Positions 10,154-21,758 are shown, counted from the first letter of the stretch. The stretch: 64,000 bases of DNA from Ryuthela nishihirai (GCA_038380435.1 JAWZYU010000001.1:17464001-17528000), one strand, 5' to 3'. Made by a program: numbers and translations. Notes: generated from the letters alone by a model not told the origin.

Positions 10154-10387
10154 CATAGAGATGTATCGAAATAGCTTCCTTACATTTTGTTGCCACGAAA
10201 TTTTTAAATAAAGACACAGTTCGAAATCTAAGCAGTTTCTAATTCTGAATAAAAATAATTTTTTTTAATTCCAAATTAATTTTTTTTTTCAGTTTAGCAT
10301 CTGAATATACAGAATCAGCACTGTCAGCTCTCGAAGATTGATTAAAAGTTATTTATCGCAACATATGAGATGAATAACAAACAAAGC

Positions 10388-10878
10388 CAGGCCCGGATCT
10401 AGAAAAAAATTAAGGGATCGTAAAAGGAAAATTAATCGAGCCGAAAAAATATAATGGGAGTGGGGGACAAGACACTGGATTTCCAATACAGTAACGATAG
10501 TCCCATGGCCGAGTGGTTAGCACGCTTGGCTATTGATCTAAGGGACCGGGTTCGAGCCCCGGGTTAAGGCATGGCTGTGTGTGTCGTTTTTCTGCTGAGG
10601 TCCTGCCATCCTCACAGATCTTCTACTTTGGCATATAAACTGACAGGCTCCTGTCAGACCTCTGTGGCAAGCAGCTGCTTGAGGGGGTATTTATTTATTT
10701 TTTTTTAAAACATTTCTCCTCCGTTTTACAGGTCTTGAAACATTTTCTTGGAAAATACAGGAAATATAAATAAGTTTAATACTTTTTTGTATCTATTATC
10801 GTACTAGAAACCTGAAAAATGCAATCTAGGGGGAGCACAAGGGGCACCCCCCCAGCCCTCCCCCTAGATTGGGCCCTG
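10388..10878. mobile_element. Non-autonomous DNA transposon, hAT-like, interrupted by SINE2
   Basis: Inverted ends caggcccggatctag (left) and, inverted, cagggcccaatctag (right), with a further short inverted segment (ctagggggag / ctccccctag) inside the right end. No convincing TSD, no coding capacity. A SINE2 occupies much of the centre. Confidence 0.5.
10499..10703 (+). mobile_element. SINE2, full length
   Basis: Ser/Leu-tRNA-like head: box A TGGCCGAGTGGTTAGC, B box GGTTCGAGCCC. A 3' body with the inverted words ctgacaggctcctgtcag and gcagctgc, then cttgagggggtatttatt and a T-rich end. A TTTTT run follows the head (near 10587). Confidence 0.85.
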
Positions 10879-12571
10879 GGCAAAACGATAAACTGAATAT
10901 AAATCATAGCATTAGAATTTGAATAAGGCAAATACTTTATGCCTTTCGTACTAAAATTGTGTGTAGGAAAAAGTGGATAAGTATCGATATTTATTAATTC
11001 AAAACCAAATTTGGAGTTCGGTATTATGTGAAAAATGGTACTGAACAGAAAATTAACTAAAACATTCCTAAATCTTGACTTTCACCATTAATATGTTTAA
11101 AGAATGAAATAAGTTGCAATATTTAGTGGCATCAGTACGAAACAATTATCTCAAAAGTTAATTCAACCATAAATAACAAATATTATAATTATTCGTTTGA
11201 TGTAGGCACATTTTTGAAAGTCTGTGATTCTTTCAATTTACATTTAATTTAAAGAAAATATTTTAAGACTCTTCTGTTGAAGACATTTAAAGTCTCTTTA
11301 AATATTAAACAAACATGTATTTTGTGGAATTTGTGGAAAAATCAAAATGTTCAAAGATTAAATTTAAATCCCAATTTACAATTATTCTCAGAAAGAGAGC
11401 CTGTTTCAAAATTTACTAGCTCTTTGAATATGTCTCTCCATTCGCGTAGCATGCGAAGTGCACGAATATTTTTGCAAATGAAATCAGTATAGCGATTCAT
11501 TTGAATAAAGCAGCAATAGCCTAATATTCAGGATCATTTAATTCCTTTTGCAGATGGATCTTTCAAATGATTATTTTTATTCGCGTCTGTTCTGAGATTA
11601 GCGAAGGAGTCGAGCTCTAACTTCATTAATAAGCATCATTAACTCAGCAGTCACGTGGAACACGAATTCAAAAGAAATTTCGGTTCCACACTGCTGACAA
11701 AAAAATATTGATAAAACTTGGAAGGCAATTTGTTTCGAAACGAACAAGCTTAATTGATGGAGAAGAGTGAAAACGGCATTAAGCATCAGCAGAAGAGTTC
11801 TCCGAATGAGTCGACGAATTCTTTTCGTAAAAAGAGTCAAGAGATGTCTTCTCGTACGTCGCACTTCGCAGAGAAAACAAATAATTCCTTTTTTACACGT
11901 TTTTTAATGTTACTATAAATATCATTATGAAATCATTAAAGCTTATGAAATTGCACTGTCTATGAATAAATAACTGAGAATATGCACTGTGAACACAATT
12001 TTTAATATTATTTAATCTTTCTTGACTGCAAAAATTACACGATACGAATGGAACTCGATTTGAAGATGAAATTATTCCTCTCAGTGAGATATATGTCTAT
12101 TTCTCACCGAGTGCGAAAGTGAAACTGTCTCATCCCTTATTTAAAAAAAAATAGAAGTAAATGCTGTGTTCTGCGTTAACCGCAAAAGAAAAAACTAGAA
12201 ATGTTTTAAAAATTTCTTCTGGTAATATACGTTATTTATGCCCGTTTCTCTCTAAAAAATTAGTATATTTTGGGGTCGACATAAGAGGCAATTGCCCTCC
12301 TCCAATTGGAAAAAAAACGATCGAAAAATTAATTAATATTGAATTAAATCAGATATATGAGAGTAAAAATTACATACCTTTAATATTACGTATAATTAAT
12401 ATTCCAAGGTTGTAAAAGTACAGAAAATGATTATAATATTAATAATAATTCTGTTTAACACTGGAATCTGTTTGATCCACCCCCCTTAAAAATTTCTGTT
12501 GACTCACTCTATGACTTGTCAAAAGCAAAAAAAATTTCGAGAAAGTTAGTTACTCTCCAATACTTAATAAA
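10879..12571. other. AT-rich stretch without recognised features
   Basis: An 88-codon minus ORF (11598-11864) is Arg/Leu-rich with no motif and I do not call it. No tRNA-like or terminal repeats seen. Confidence 0.5.
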
Positions 12572-13989
12572 TCTATATAATAAAAGATGTCTGTCTGTGT
12601 GTCGCAGCCATAACTCATCGGGAAATCAACGTACACGCTTCAACATTTCAGAGAATGTTCCGAGTTGTGGTCCGGATTGCAGTGCCAAATTTCAAGTCGA
12701 AAGTCTAAAAGGGGGGCTTGCTAGAAGCAAAAGTATTTACCATGCTAATTCCTATGGGAAACGTGAATCGCTCTCAAATTTACTGTTGCCATTTACTGCT
12801 CCCTAACTATGAGAGTAAAGAGTTAAAATAACATTTAACTTTTCTGCTGCAAATCTGATGCCGTTTGCCAGATTCCCCACATTTCCAAAAGTATTATTTA
12901 AGCTTTCCATTGCACCTAAATACTTGATTTTCTAACCAAACATGGGGTCAGGCACGAGGAACACGCCTACGACATTTGGGACCTTTCGGTGAAGTACGTC
13001 GGGAATTACAGAATGCCAAAAACTGACGAATGAAATATCTCGATCGTTTGTCAAGGGCTCTGAGAGAGCGCGCCTAGTCAGCAATGACCTTGTAACACCG
13101 GGAAATTCTTAGTGCTCAAACTGTGATAAAATGTAGGGGGGGGGGATACACACAAAACTAACCATTAGTGCAGGAAGTAACAAAATATGCAGATTAAAAG
13201 TGATACACTGGCAGTCATAATTTGTGTAGAAACGAAGCCACGGGTCAAATGGGAACCTGTTTTTTAAACCAATCACTGGGGCACACGGGGAACGTTGGGC
13301 AGGAAATTAGGACCGTACGAATATCACGGAGCCATAGGGTGGCAAAATCTGTGGTAATGGAAATAAAAATTTCGATAGCTTACGCAGGGGGCGGGGGTAG
13401 CTCAGTCGGTAGCGCGCCAGGCTCGTAATCTGTAGTTCCCAGGTTCGAGTCCCAGCTGGGTCAGCGTTGAGATTTATCTCCGCAAAATTGCCCGCCCTGC
13501 CCACGGTCAGTAGGGGACACCGATGGGCTTGGAAAGGCCGCCGTCCGTCGGATGGGACGTTAAGCCGTGACCCCGTGTGTGGGAGAGCTATACTCTGTGC
13601 ACGTTAAAGAATACGCTGGATGGACTTGACGGGAGGCTACCATCTGTCTCCCAACAGCTGTTCCAGTGGGTCCCCTCCCCCAACCTTCTCTGAGCCTTAG
13701 GGGGTCCATGTGACCTGGCCATTTAGCCCATGGTGTGCAAAAAAGTGCCGCTCAGAGGTAAAACAACCCAACCCAAGCTTACGCAGAAACGGGCTATGAG
13801 ACAATTCGCTGACGTCAACAACGATCCAGGCAAACACCGGGCAAATTTCTTCCTGTTGAAAATCTCTGTTAAAGTGTCTAGGGCGGGAGGGGGGGGGGGG
13901 GTACTTACAACATTTACCTTTAGTGCAGTAAAAATAAGAATATACAGGTTAAAAGTGACCCCTGGGCAGTGCCGGGTGCGTTCAGCTAG
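12572..13989 (+). mobile_element. Non-autonomous Helitron
   Basis: The 5' end TCTATATAATAAAAGATGTC with repeated CTGT words is the usual arthropod Helitron start. The 3' end cccctgggcagtgccgggtg then cgttcagCTAG contains a short GC hairpin just upstream of the terminal CTAG. Flanked by A (12571) and T (13990), the expected A|T insertion site. About 1.0 kb without the SINE1 nested at 13388-13775. No Rep/helicase coding sequence, so it depends on an autonomous element elsewhere. Confidence 0.8.
13388..13775 (+). mobile_element. SINE1, full length, inside the Helitron
   Basis: A box TAGCTCAGTCGGTAG and B box GGTTCGAGTCC present. Perfect 11-bp TSDs agcttacgcag at 13377-13387 and 13776-13786. Inserted after the Helitron. 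Confidence 0.96.
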
Positions 13990-14149
13990 TAACTGAATCA
14001 GATGCCTCAGGCTGCCAACCCTGCCACTTCTAAGTGTGCTAAGCCTTTCTTCCTGCGTATTTGAAGGCTAATTGTTTTTACATTCAACTTATCTCAGTTA
14101 TATCATATATGAAAATTTTAAATATTTTATTTAGTATTCAGTTTCATTT

Positions 14150-14400
14150 AATGAAATTGAATTTTTTTGGCGAAATAGACATAGTCATAGTGGAATATTA
14201 GACAATTTCCACGTTCTATCAATGGGATTCTAAATTCAAAGATCTATAACTTTTAAAATATGCATTTAATGGAAAATTGTGACTGAAAATAAAGATCGTA
14301 ATCAAATCTATCTAAATCTCGATTTTCACAACATTCGTTCAGTATTTAAAGAGCTATGGTAGCTGGAATATTTCGCAATAAATCCAATTGTTTCATAAAC
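14150..14400. repeat. Solitary arm of the foldback MITE seen at 35748-36715
   Basis: Shares a long diverged stretch (ataacttttaaaatatgcat, gatcgtaatcaaatctatct, attcgttcagtatttaaaga, gctggaatatt) with both arms of the 36-kb element. Only one arm is present here. Confidence 0.6.
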
Positions 14401-14698
14401 TAGAAGGAAACATATCGCCTTTGGCACATATGAGAATCTCGTTTTCAAAGAGAACGAAGTTTTTCTTTTACCTACTGTTTCATTCCTTAAAAGTTTTTTT
14501 GAGCTAGCGGATGATGGGGGAAATTCGTCTTTTAATTTTTAAATCTAAAAAGTTGCGTTTCCCACACCTCTCTCAGAAAAGTGGGTTTACTTTCAAAAGC
14601 TACCACTAATTGTTCTATTCTACATTTATTATTCCTAAAATTAATAATTGTTTTTCTTGGGCAAGTTGTATGAGCGATTGATTTCATATCGTTTACAT

Positions 14699-16332
14699 CA
14701 ATGGTTCTCAACCTTTTATGCTTCACGTACCCCTTGGAAATGTGTATGTAACTGGAGTACCCTTGTATAGATAGATAAAACTATAGTTATAGTATAACAA
14801 TGGGAAAAATATAAAACATGTATATCAGTGGTTCTCAACCTTTTATGTTTCACGTACCCTCTGGAAATGTGTATGAAACTGGCGTACCCCTTGTATAGAT
14901 AGATAAAACTATAGTTATAGTATAGCAATGGGAATAAAATAAAACATATATATCAGTGGTTCTGAACCTTTTATGCTTCACGTACCCCTTGGAAATGTGT
15001 ATGTAACTGGCGTATCCCTTGTATAGATAGATAAAACTATAGTTATAGTATAACAATGGGAAAAAAATAAAACATATATATCAGTGGTTCTGAACCTTTT
15101 ATGCTTCACGTACCCCTTGGAAATGTGTATGTAACTGGCGTACCCCTTGTATAGATAGATAAAACTATAGTTATAGTATAACAATGGGAAAAAAATAAAA
15201 CATATATATCAGTGGTTCTGAACCTTTTATGCTTCACGTACCCCTTGGAAATGTGTATGTAACTGGTGTACCTCTTGTATAGATAGATAAAACTATAGTT
15301 ATAGTATAACAATGGGAATAAAATAAAACATATATATCAGTGGTTCTGAACCTTTTATGCTTCACGTACCCCCTGGAAATGTGTATGTAACTGGTGTACC
15401 TCTTGTATAGATAGATAAAACTATAGTTATAGTATAACAATGGGAATAAAATAAAACATATATATCAGTGTTCTCAACCTTTTATGCTTCATGTACCCCT
15501 TGGAAATGTGTATGTAACTGGTGTACCTCTTGTATAGATAGATAAAACTATAGTTATAGTATAACAATGGGAATAAAATAAAACATATATATCAGTGGTT
15601 CTGAACCTTTTATGCTTCACGTACCCCCTGGAAATGTGTATGTAACTGGTGTACCTCTTGTATAGATAGATAAAACTATAGTTATAGTATAACAATGGGA
15701 ATAAAATAAAACATATATATCAGTGGTTCTGAACCTTTTATGCTTCACGTACTCCCTGGAAATGTGTATGTAACTGGTGTACCTCTTGTAGAGATAGATA
15801 AAACTATAGTTATAGTATAACAATGGGAATAAAATAAAATATATACATCAGTGGTTCTCAAATTTTTATGCTTCACGGACCCCCCTGGAAATGTGTATGT
15901 AACTGGCGTACCCCTGGTATAGATAGATAAAACTATAGTTATAGTATAACTGCTGAGGTCCTGCCATCCTCACAGACCTTCTACTATGGCATATAAACTG
16001 ACAGGCTCCTGTCAGACCTCTGTGGCAAGCAGCTGCTTGAGGGGGTATTAATTAATTAATTAATTAATAGTATAACAATGGGAAAAATGTAAAACATATA
16101 TATCAGTGGTTCTCAAACTTTTATGCTTCACGTACCCCCTGGAAATGTGTATGTAACTGGCGTACCCCTTGTATAAATAGATAAAACTATAGTTATAGTA
16201 TAACAATAGGAATAAAATAAAACATATATATCAGTGGTTCTCAACCTTTTATGCTTCACCTACCCCCTGGAAATGTGTATGTAACTGGTGTACCTCTTGT
16301 ATAGATAGATAAAACTATAGTTATAGTATAAC
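14699..16332. repeat. 128-bp satellite array, about 12 units, derived from a hAT tip
   Basis: Units begin near 14702, 14829, 14956, 15085, 15213, 15341, 15468, 15596, 15724, 15852, 16107 and 16235. Each contains cagtggttctcaacctttta then tgcttcacgtacccc, a hAT-type terminal sequence, plus gatagataaaactatagtta. The same order of words forms the left end of the hAT element at 45105. Neighbouring central units are nearly identical, the outer ones more diverged. One SINE2 fragment (15951) interrupts it. The right edge is cut by an RTE LINE. Confidence 0.92.
15951..16066 (+). mobile_element. SINE2, 5'-truncated
   Basis: Starts at tgctgaggtcctgccatcct, that is immediately 3' of the family's internal TTTTTC, and ends in (TTAA)n. 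Perfect 10-bp TSDs atagtataac at 15941-15950 and 16067-16076. Present in one satellite unit only, so it inserted after amplification. Confidence 0.92.
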
Positions 16333-17612
16333 ATCATCATCATCATCATCATCCTCAAGCAGCCATGGGCTACGGAGGTCCAACCAGACCGTGCAATTTA
16401 GTTCTCCAAGCAAGTCTATCCTGAGCTACATCTACTGCATCTGGCCACTGCACACCAATTCTAACAAGGTCCTGTTTGACATTGTCTGCCCACCGCATCC
16501 TAGGTCTCCCCTTCTTTCTGAGGCCTTTAGGCACACTGTTCATAACACTATTCGCCAATCTATAATTATTCATACGGGCAACATGGCCAAACCAACGGAG
16601 TCTCTCTCTGCACAATATGCTGCTTAAAGGAGGTTGCAAACTCCTTTTCCTAATCTCATCATTAGTTACAAAGTTGAACCACCTAATGCCCAAGATACTG
16701 CGTAAGCATCTGGAATCAAAAGCATCTAGTTTCCTGTTATCTTGTTTACAAAGTGTCCAAGTTTCACTACCATAACTAACCCTAGAAAGAACCAAACTAT
16801 TATACAGTCTAATTTTAGTCTTTAGGTGTATACGCCTATTTCTCCACACTCTCCATAGATTCTTAAAAGTCCCAGCAGCAATCCCTATTCGTCTGTTAAT
16901 CTCATGCCGCACATCACCATTATCTGTTACATAGCTCCCAAGATAATTAAACTGTGACACCTGCTCAAGACTGCAACCATTCAGATTAACTGAATCACAG
17001 CCTGCCTGACCAATTTTCATCACTTTAGTTTTCTCTCTGTTTATAATCAAACCTACTCTACTACCAGTCTCATCAACGGCTCGAATGAAAGAGTTCATCT
17101 CATCAACATCATTTGCCAGAAGGGCTAAATCATCAGCATAATCTAAATCAGAAATTTTCCTATCTCCAGCCCATTTAAGGCCAAAATCTTTCCCTTGAAG
17201 TGAATTTCGCATAACATAATCAATAACCAAGCTAAAGAGAAAAGGAGACAAAATGCACCCTTGTCGAACACCAGAAGTAATGCTAAACCAATTGCTACAA
17301 GCCTTACCAACTCTCACACACGACTCAGTGTTATTATAGAGAGCTTTCATAATGTTAACTAACTTGTCTGGTATACCATATGATCTCACAATCAACCACA
17401 AATTATGACGATCAACAGAGTCGAAAGCCTTTTTGAAATCAACAAAGCTAGCAACCAAAGGTTTCTGAAACTCTAAACATTTCTCAAGAATCTGCCTAAG
17501 TGAAAATATCTGATCTACACATCCCCTACCACTTCTGAATCCACATTGCTCATCACGCAATTGCCTGTCAACCAGATTCTTAATTCTATTAAGCACAATC
17601 ATGAATATCCTA
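16333..17612 (-). mobile_element. RTE-type LINE, 5'-truncated copy
   Basis: Minus-strand 3' part of the element also found at 28660 and 56767. Its 3' tail is a (GAT)n microsatellite (read as ATC at 16333-16352), the tandem-repeat tail expected of RTE elements. Homology to the 28.7-kb copy stops near 17612, where target DNA begins. Confidence 0.9.
16370..17612 (-). pseudogene. RTE-type LINE reverse transcriptase, N-terminus missing
   Basis: Uninterrupted for over 410 codons but lacks the endonuclease and the first RT motifs, so it cannot be functional. Visible in order: CGFRSGRGCVDQIFSLRQ, VASFVDFKKAFDSVDRHNLW, GVRQGCILSPFLFSLVIDY, catalytic YADD at 17129-17140 (minus), and a C-terminal region with WTLCKQDNRKLDAFDSRCLR, RLRWFGHVARM and KKGRPRMRW. 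This C-terminus is typical of RTE/BovB-like elements. The frame extends a few codons past the homology (to 17644) into flanking DNA. Unlike the other two copies it keeps the Trp codon in the WRVWRN segment, so it comes from a less damaged source. Confidence 0.9.
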
Positions 17613-18852
17613 CGAAACCACAGAAGCTTTAAATTTTGGATCAAATGCTTTCACCCACTTTCCGATTTTTTTTATTTGCTTCACTTCACACTTTGGCCTA
17701 CTTACAAGTACTCCCAAAGATTCCTATCATTTCATTGCTAAAGTGCTTCTATTGTCCACATTGAGTGCGTACATGTAACCTCACTTGAGCCGTTTTTGAA
17801 TCCATTGAATTTAAATCTTTCTTGGCAGATCTTCTTTTCAGGCTCTTTGGTTGCGTTTCCTTTGTTGCAATTCTCATCTGCAGGCGAGTGGGGACCACCA
17901 AACGTTACCGTTAACTCGACTAACGGTCATGTCTCGTGCCAGTGTTAGGTGATGGGGCGGAACACTCCTCGAGACAACGGAGGCCATCTCGGGTCATTGC
18001 GAAGATGGTTACGGGCACACTTAATGCGGATAAATGTGGCCATATCCCGAAGATGAAATCTCAGAGGAGTTCCCAAAGTATCGTGTAAACAAGCCCCAGC
18101 GCTACTACAGCACCAGAATGAGGCGCTGATGAAGGAAATGAAAACGACGTGTCGGACACTCCCCTTCAGCATCTGACACTTACGGCAAGAAACATGGCTC
18201 CAATGAAGTGCCATTAAGAGGCAGGCACCGATGGTCAGGCACTGGAGCAAGTTTGCTTACTTTGGAAATCTTTATTCAGGACAATGTGGAGAATAAATTG
18301 CTAGATAAAACGATTAGTAAGTTCATACTAGGCGGTGGAGGCTTTCGCTGCGCAATTTTCGCTAAAAATAGCGAAAGAATTAAGTTGGGTCTTACCGTTC
18401 AGCGTCAACATCAGCTGGGTGTTAGGAGAGTTTTCAGTTCCGCATAACGAGAGAGAGTGTTGGGAGAAGAATAAAAGTTGCACGCGATAAAGTTGCCTCA
18501 ATTTGTAGGAAAAGTTATTGCGATAGGAAAAGGCGAATTGCAGAATGAAAAAAATGAGATTAAATCGATTAAACATCGTTTCTAGGAACAGTCATCAATC
18601 ATATCATTAGTTTATTTAATACATAGTATAATTTAGTGGCCATTTGGAGTCACTGGTATGGCACGGATGTTTCTTTAACTACTCTCTCTTTCTGATGAAG
18701 TCTCGTCTATTTTATTGACTTTATGGCTTATTATACTGATAGCTGATGTCATATCTCTGTGTCAAGCAGTCGCTTTAGCTGTGATTCATATTTTTAGTCC
18801 TATCAGTGAAGATATTGATTTGTTCAAATGCAGGAGGTATTAAATATGCCGC
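17613..18852. other. Unassigned region with a GC-richer core
   Basis: About 17930-18250 has higher G+C and no visible repeat. A 101-codon minus ORF (17945-18250) crosses it without a motif. The rest is AT-rich. Candidate regulatory or decayed exonic DNA. Confidence 0.3.
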
Positions 18853-18864
18853 GAAATCAGAAGG

Positions 18865-19117
18865 GTTGGGTTGTTTTACCTCTGAGCGGCACTTTTTTGC
18901 ACACCATGGGCTAAATGTCCAGGTCACATGGACCCCGAAGGCTCAGAGAAGGTTGGGGGAGGGGACCCACTGGAACAGCTGTTGGGAGACAGATGGTAGC
19001 CTCCCGTCAAGGCCATCCAGCGTGTTCTTTAACGTGCACAGGGTATGGCTCTCCCGCACACGGGACCACGGCTTAACGTCCCATCCGACGGACGGCGGCC
19101 TTTCCAAGCCCACCGGT
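18865..19117 (-). mobile_element. SINE1, 5'-truncated
   Basis: Tail gggttgttttacctctgagc at left. The sequence stops inside the body, before the tRNA-like head. Perfect 12-bp TSDs gaaatcagaagg at 18853-18864 and 19118-19129 show it inserted already truncated. Confidence 0.93.
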
Positions 19118-19526
19118 GAAATCAGAAGGTAAACTAAGCAGAAAACAATGTATTTCATCGTACACTGCTGGCGATTAAAAGTGCAACACCGAGAAATACA
19201 AAAGATATCAAAGCCATATTTAGTGAATACATAGCTTATTTTACAAGGATCAAATGATTGCAAATACAACTCGGTTAGACTTGTGGAATACGAAGAAATC
19301 AGTGTCTTGTGTAGCCACCATGAGCGGCAATAACCGCTGCTACACGGTCCGGCATTGAGAGAACAAGACGTTGGATGTGTGTTTGGGGAATGTCAATTAA
19401 TGCAGTTTCGATACGATACGCACCCAAAGTTCTTCTGTTGTAGTAGCTGCTGGTATATGGTGTGTTACTCACTGTGAGATCATGGACCAGACATGTTCAA
19501 CTGGGGACAAATCCAGTGAACACGCG

Positions 19527-19990
19527 CGTAATCTGTAGTTCCCAGGTTCGAGTCCCAGCTGGGTCAGCGTTGAGATTTATCTCCGCAAAATTTCCCGCCC
19601 TGCGCACGGTCAGTAGGGGACACCGATGGGGTTGGAAAGGCCGCCGTCCGTCGGATGGGACGTTAAGCCGTGGCCCCGTGTGTGGGAGAGCCACACGTAT
19701 GTTGAACATGTGGAGTCCCACATGTTCAACATACGTGTGGGATGGCCTTGACGGATGGCCTCTGGATGGCCACACGGGGGATGGCCTTTGGATGGCCTTG
19801 ACGGGAGGCTACCTGTGCACGTTAAAGAACACACTGGATGACCTTGACGGGAGGCTACCATCTATCTCCCAACAGCTATTCCAGTGGGTCCCCTCCCCCA
19901 ACCTTCTCTGAGCCTTCGTGGTCCATGTGACCTGGCCATTTAGCTCATGGTGTGCAAAAAAGTGCCGCTCAGAGGTAAAACAACACAACC
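19527..19990 (+). mobile_element. SINE1, 5'-truncated, with an internal expansion
   Basis: Begins at cgtaatctgtagttcccagg (A box lost, B box kept). Imperfect 12-bp TSDs cagtgaacacgc and cagtgaacatgc (from about 19515 and 19991). In the middle it carries a perfect palindrome and several repeated ggatggcc words that other copies lack. Confidence 0.88.
19691..19740. repeat. Perfect palindrome, 23-bp arms, 4-nt loop
   Basis: Left arm 19691-19713 (ccacacgtatgttgaacatg...), spacer agtc 19714-19717, right arm 19718-19740, exact reverse complement. It replaces the usual ccataccctgtgcacgtt segment of SINE1. It is followed by ggatggcc repeats up to about 19811, after which normal SINE1 sequence resumes. 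Confidence 0.97.
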
Positions 19991-20611
19991 CAGTGAACAT
20001 GCAGGTCAAGGCAAAAGTTCACATTGTGGCTATTCAGAATTGTTGGACAATGCATGCCATATGTGATTGGGCATTGTCCTGTTGGTAAATGACACCAGAG
20101 AGCCCCTGAAGATAAGATACGACCAGAGGCTCCAACACCTCAGTGATGTAACGCTGGCAGTTCAAAGTGCCAGTAATGCATACGAGGCACGTGCATGAGT
20201 GGAGTCCAATGGCACCTCATACCATAAACACCACGGGCGGACCTGTATGGCATTGCATCATGCATGTCTCACTGAGCCTGTCGCCATGGTACCGCCATAT
20301 ACGGATTCGTCCATCATGATGCTGCATACTGAAGCGGGATTCTTCTGAAAAGACGACGATATGCCATTTGCACATCCATGCGCGACGTTTTTAGCACCAT
20401 TGCAGTCGCACATGCCTGTGTTGTAGAGTCAATGGTAGTTGAAACAAACGCAGTGTAGCAAAGATGCCCTGATGCTGCAGATGACGTCGAGTCATAAGTG
20501 CGGACACTGGTTGATGTGCAGCACACCCTAACTCTTGATCTAAGGTATTTGATGTGGCTGGACGATCATTCAAAGCAATACGCACGAGATGTCTGTCCTC
20601 TCGTTCGTTTG

Positions 20612-21001
20612 GGGGCGGGAGTGGCGCAGTCGGTAGCGCGCCAGGCTCGTAATCTGTAGTTCCCAGATTCGAGCCCCAGCTGGGTCAGCGTTGAGATTTA
20701 TCTCCGCAAAAATTCCCCGCCCTGCCCACGGTCAGTAGGGGACACCGATGGGCTTGGAAAGACTGCCGTCCGTCGGATGGGACATTAAGCCGTGGCCCCG
20801 TGTGCGAGAGATCCATACCCTGTGCACGTTAAAGAACACGCTGAATGGCCTTGACGGGAGGCTACCATCTGTCTCCCAACAGCTGTTCCAGTGGGTCCCC
20901 TCCCCCAACCTTCTCTGAGCCTTCGGGGTCCATGTGACCTGGCCATTTAGCCCATAGTGTGCAAAAAAGTGCCGCTCAGAGGTAAAACAAAAACAAACAA
21001 A
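20612..21001 (+). mobile_element. SINE1, full length, in the Tc1 element (copy A)
   Basis: Perfect 12-bp TSDs ctcgttcgtttg at 20600-20611 and 21002-21013. Diagnostic variants: gggacattaag, gtgcgagagatcc, cgctgaatgg and an (AAAC)n tail. The same variants appear in the hybrid copy at 21759. Confidence 0.96.
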
Positions 21002-21758
21002 CTCGTTCGTTTGTGTGACAGGGCCGTTAAGATCCCTCACGTCGGTGAGTTCGTTCCTCCTCTACCCACTGACGTCATATTCTCATCACTGTGGCAGCAT
21101 TCCGTCCAACACAAGCACCGATGTCTTGATACAATAATCCACCTTCACGTAATCCCCCAATTCTCCCTCGATCAAATTCGCAAACCTGGTCGTATGGATG
21201 CCATGTTCTTCGACGGGCATACTTGATCGTTTAGTGCGCAAGAACTGCGAGAAAAACACAATTCCAATGCTTTACACAGGCTGTTTGTAATCTCCTCTTA
21301 TACCACTTCTAAGGGGCATTACTGTCACACATGATGTGCGTATGTGCTGTGCTTTGAATCATGTTCATGTTCTCCCATGGGCTACTCATTTTCATATTTC
21401 TGTTCAATCTGATGGAGTTCTTCCTGGTGTTGCACTTTCAATGGCCAACAGTGTACATCAAAAGACTATAAATAGATTTCCTGCCAAAAAACGAAGAAAA
21501 CATATTATAGTATTATTTCATTAAAACATTCCATAAATGAAAATTTCTTGAACCTTTGGATAATATTTCAAAAGGCAAATATTAATTTTTTGGGACAAAT
21601 TTTATTAGCAAAATTTTTTTTTTAAATACGTATTAATTATTAGAGAAAAATAATAAAGTTTTCAGGAGATGGTGATCAAAATGTAACTAGAAGTTTTTCT
21701 TCGGTTTCTTTCCTTACAAAGTAATTCATTAGTCAAAGGCAACACTACACTTTAATAC

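Larger units (their letters stand above)
19440..21215 (-). pseudogene. Tc1-like transposase, degenerate and SINE-interrupted
   Basis: Minus-strand fragments in different frames give, in order, a GLRI-type helix-turn-helix region (about 21130-21200), LPLTLQHRHVRLQWC (about 20395-20440), VVFSEESRF (about 20335-20360, first acidic residue replaced by Glu), QQDNAQSHMACIVQQFL (about 20030-20085), and after a SINE1 the SLDLSPVEHVW block (about 19490-19520). Spacing across the SINE fits DD34E. Several frameshifts, stops and two SINE insertions rule out activity. Such enzymes cut at the inverted ends and insert at TA. Confidence 0.8.
19163..21453 (-). mobile_element. Tc1/mariner transposon carrying two SINE1 insertions
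   Basis: Inverted ends: left cactgctggcgattaaaagt then gcaacacc, right (inverted) cactgttggccattgaaagt then gcaacacc. Flanked by TA on both sides (19161-19162 and 21454-21455). Transposase remnants read on the minus strand. SINE1 copies sit at about 19527-19990 and 20612-21001. Without them the element is about 1.4 kb, normal for Tc1. Confidence 0.9.

Noticed and set aside
11598..11864. 88-residue Arg/Leu-rich minus ORF as a gene
   Set aside because: Low-information composition, no motif, and no support from context.
14532..15823. Series of 64-70 residue minus ORFs at 128-bp spacing
   Set aside because: They are the same accidental frame in each satellite unit (128 is not a multiple of 3, so each unit restarts).
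14699..16332. CRISPR array
   Set aside because: Units repeat over their full length with no unique spacers, and the setting is eukaryotic.
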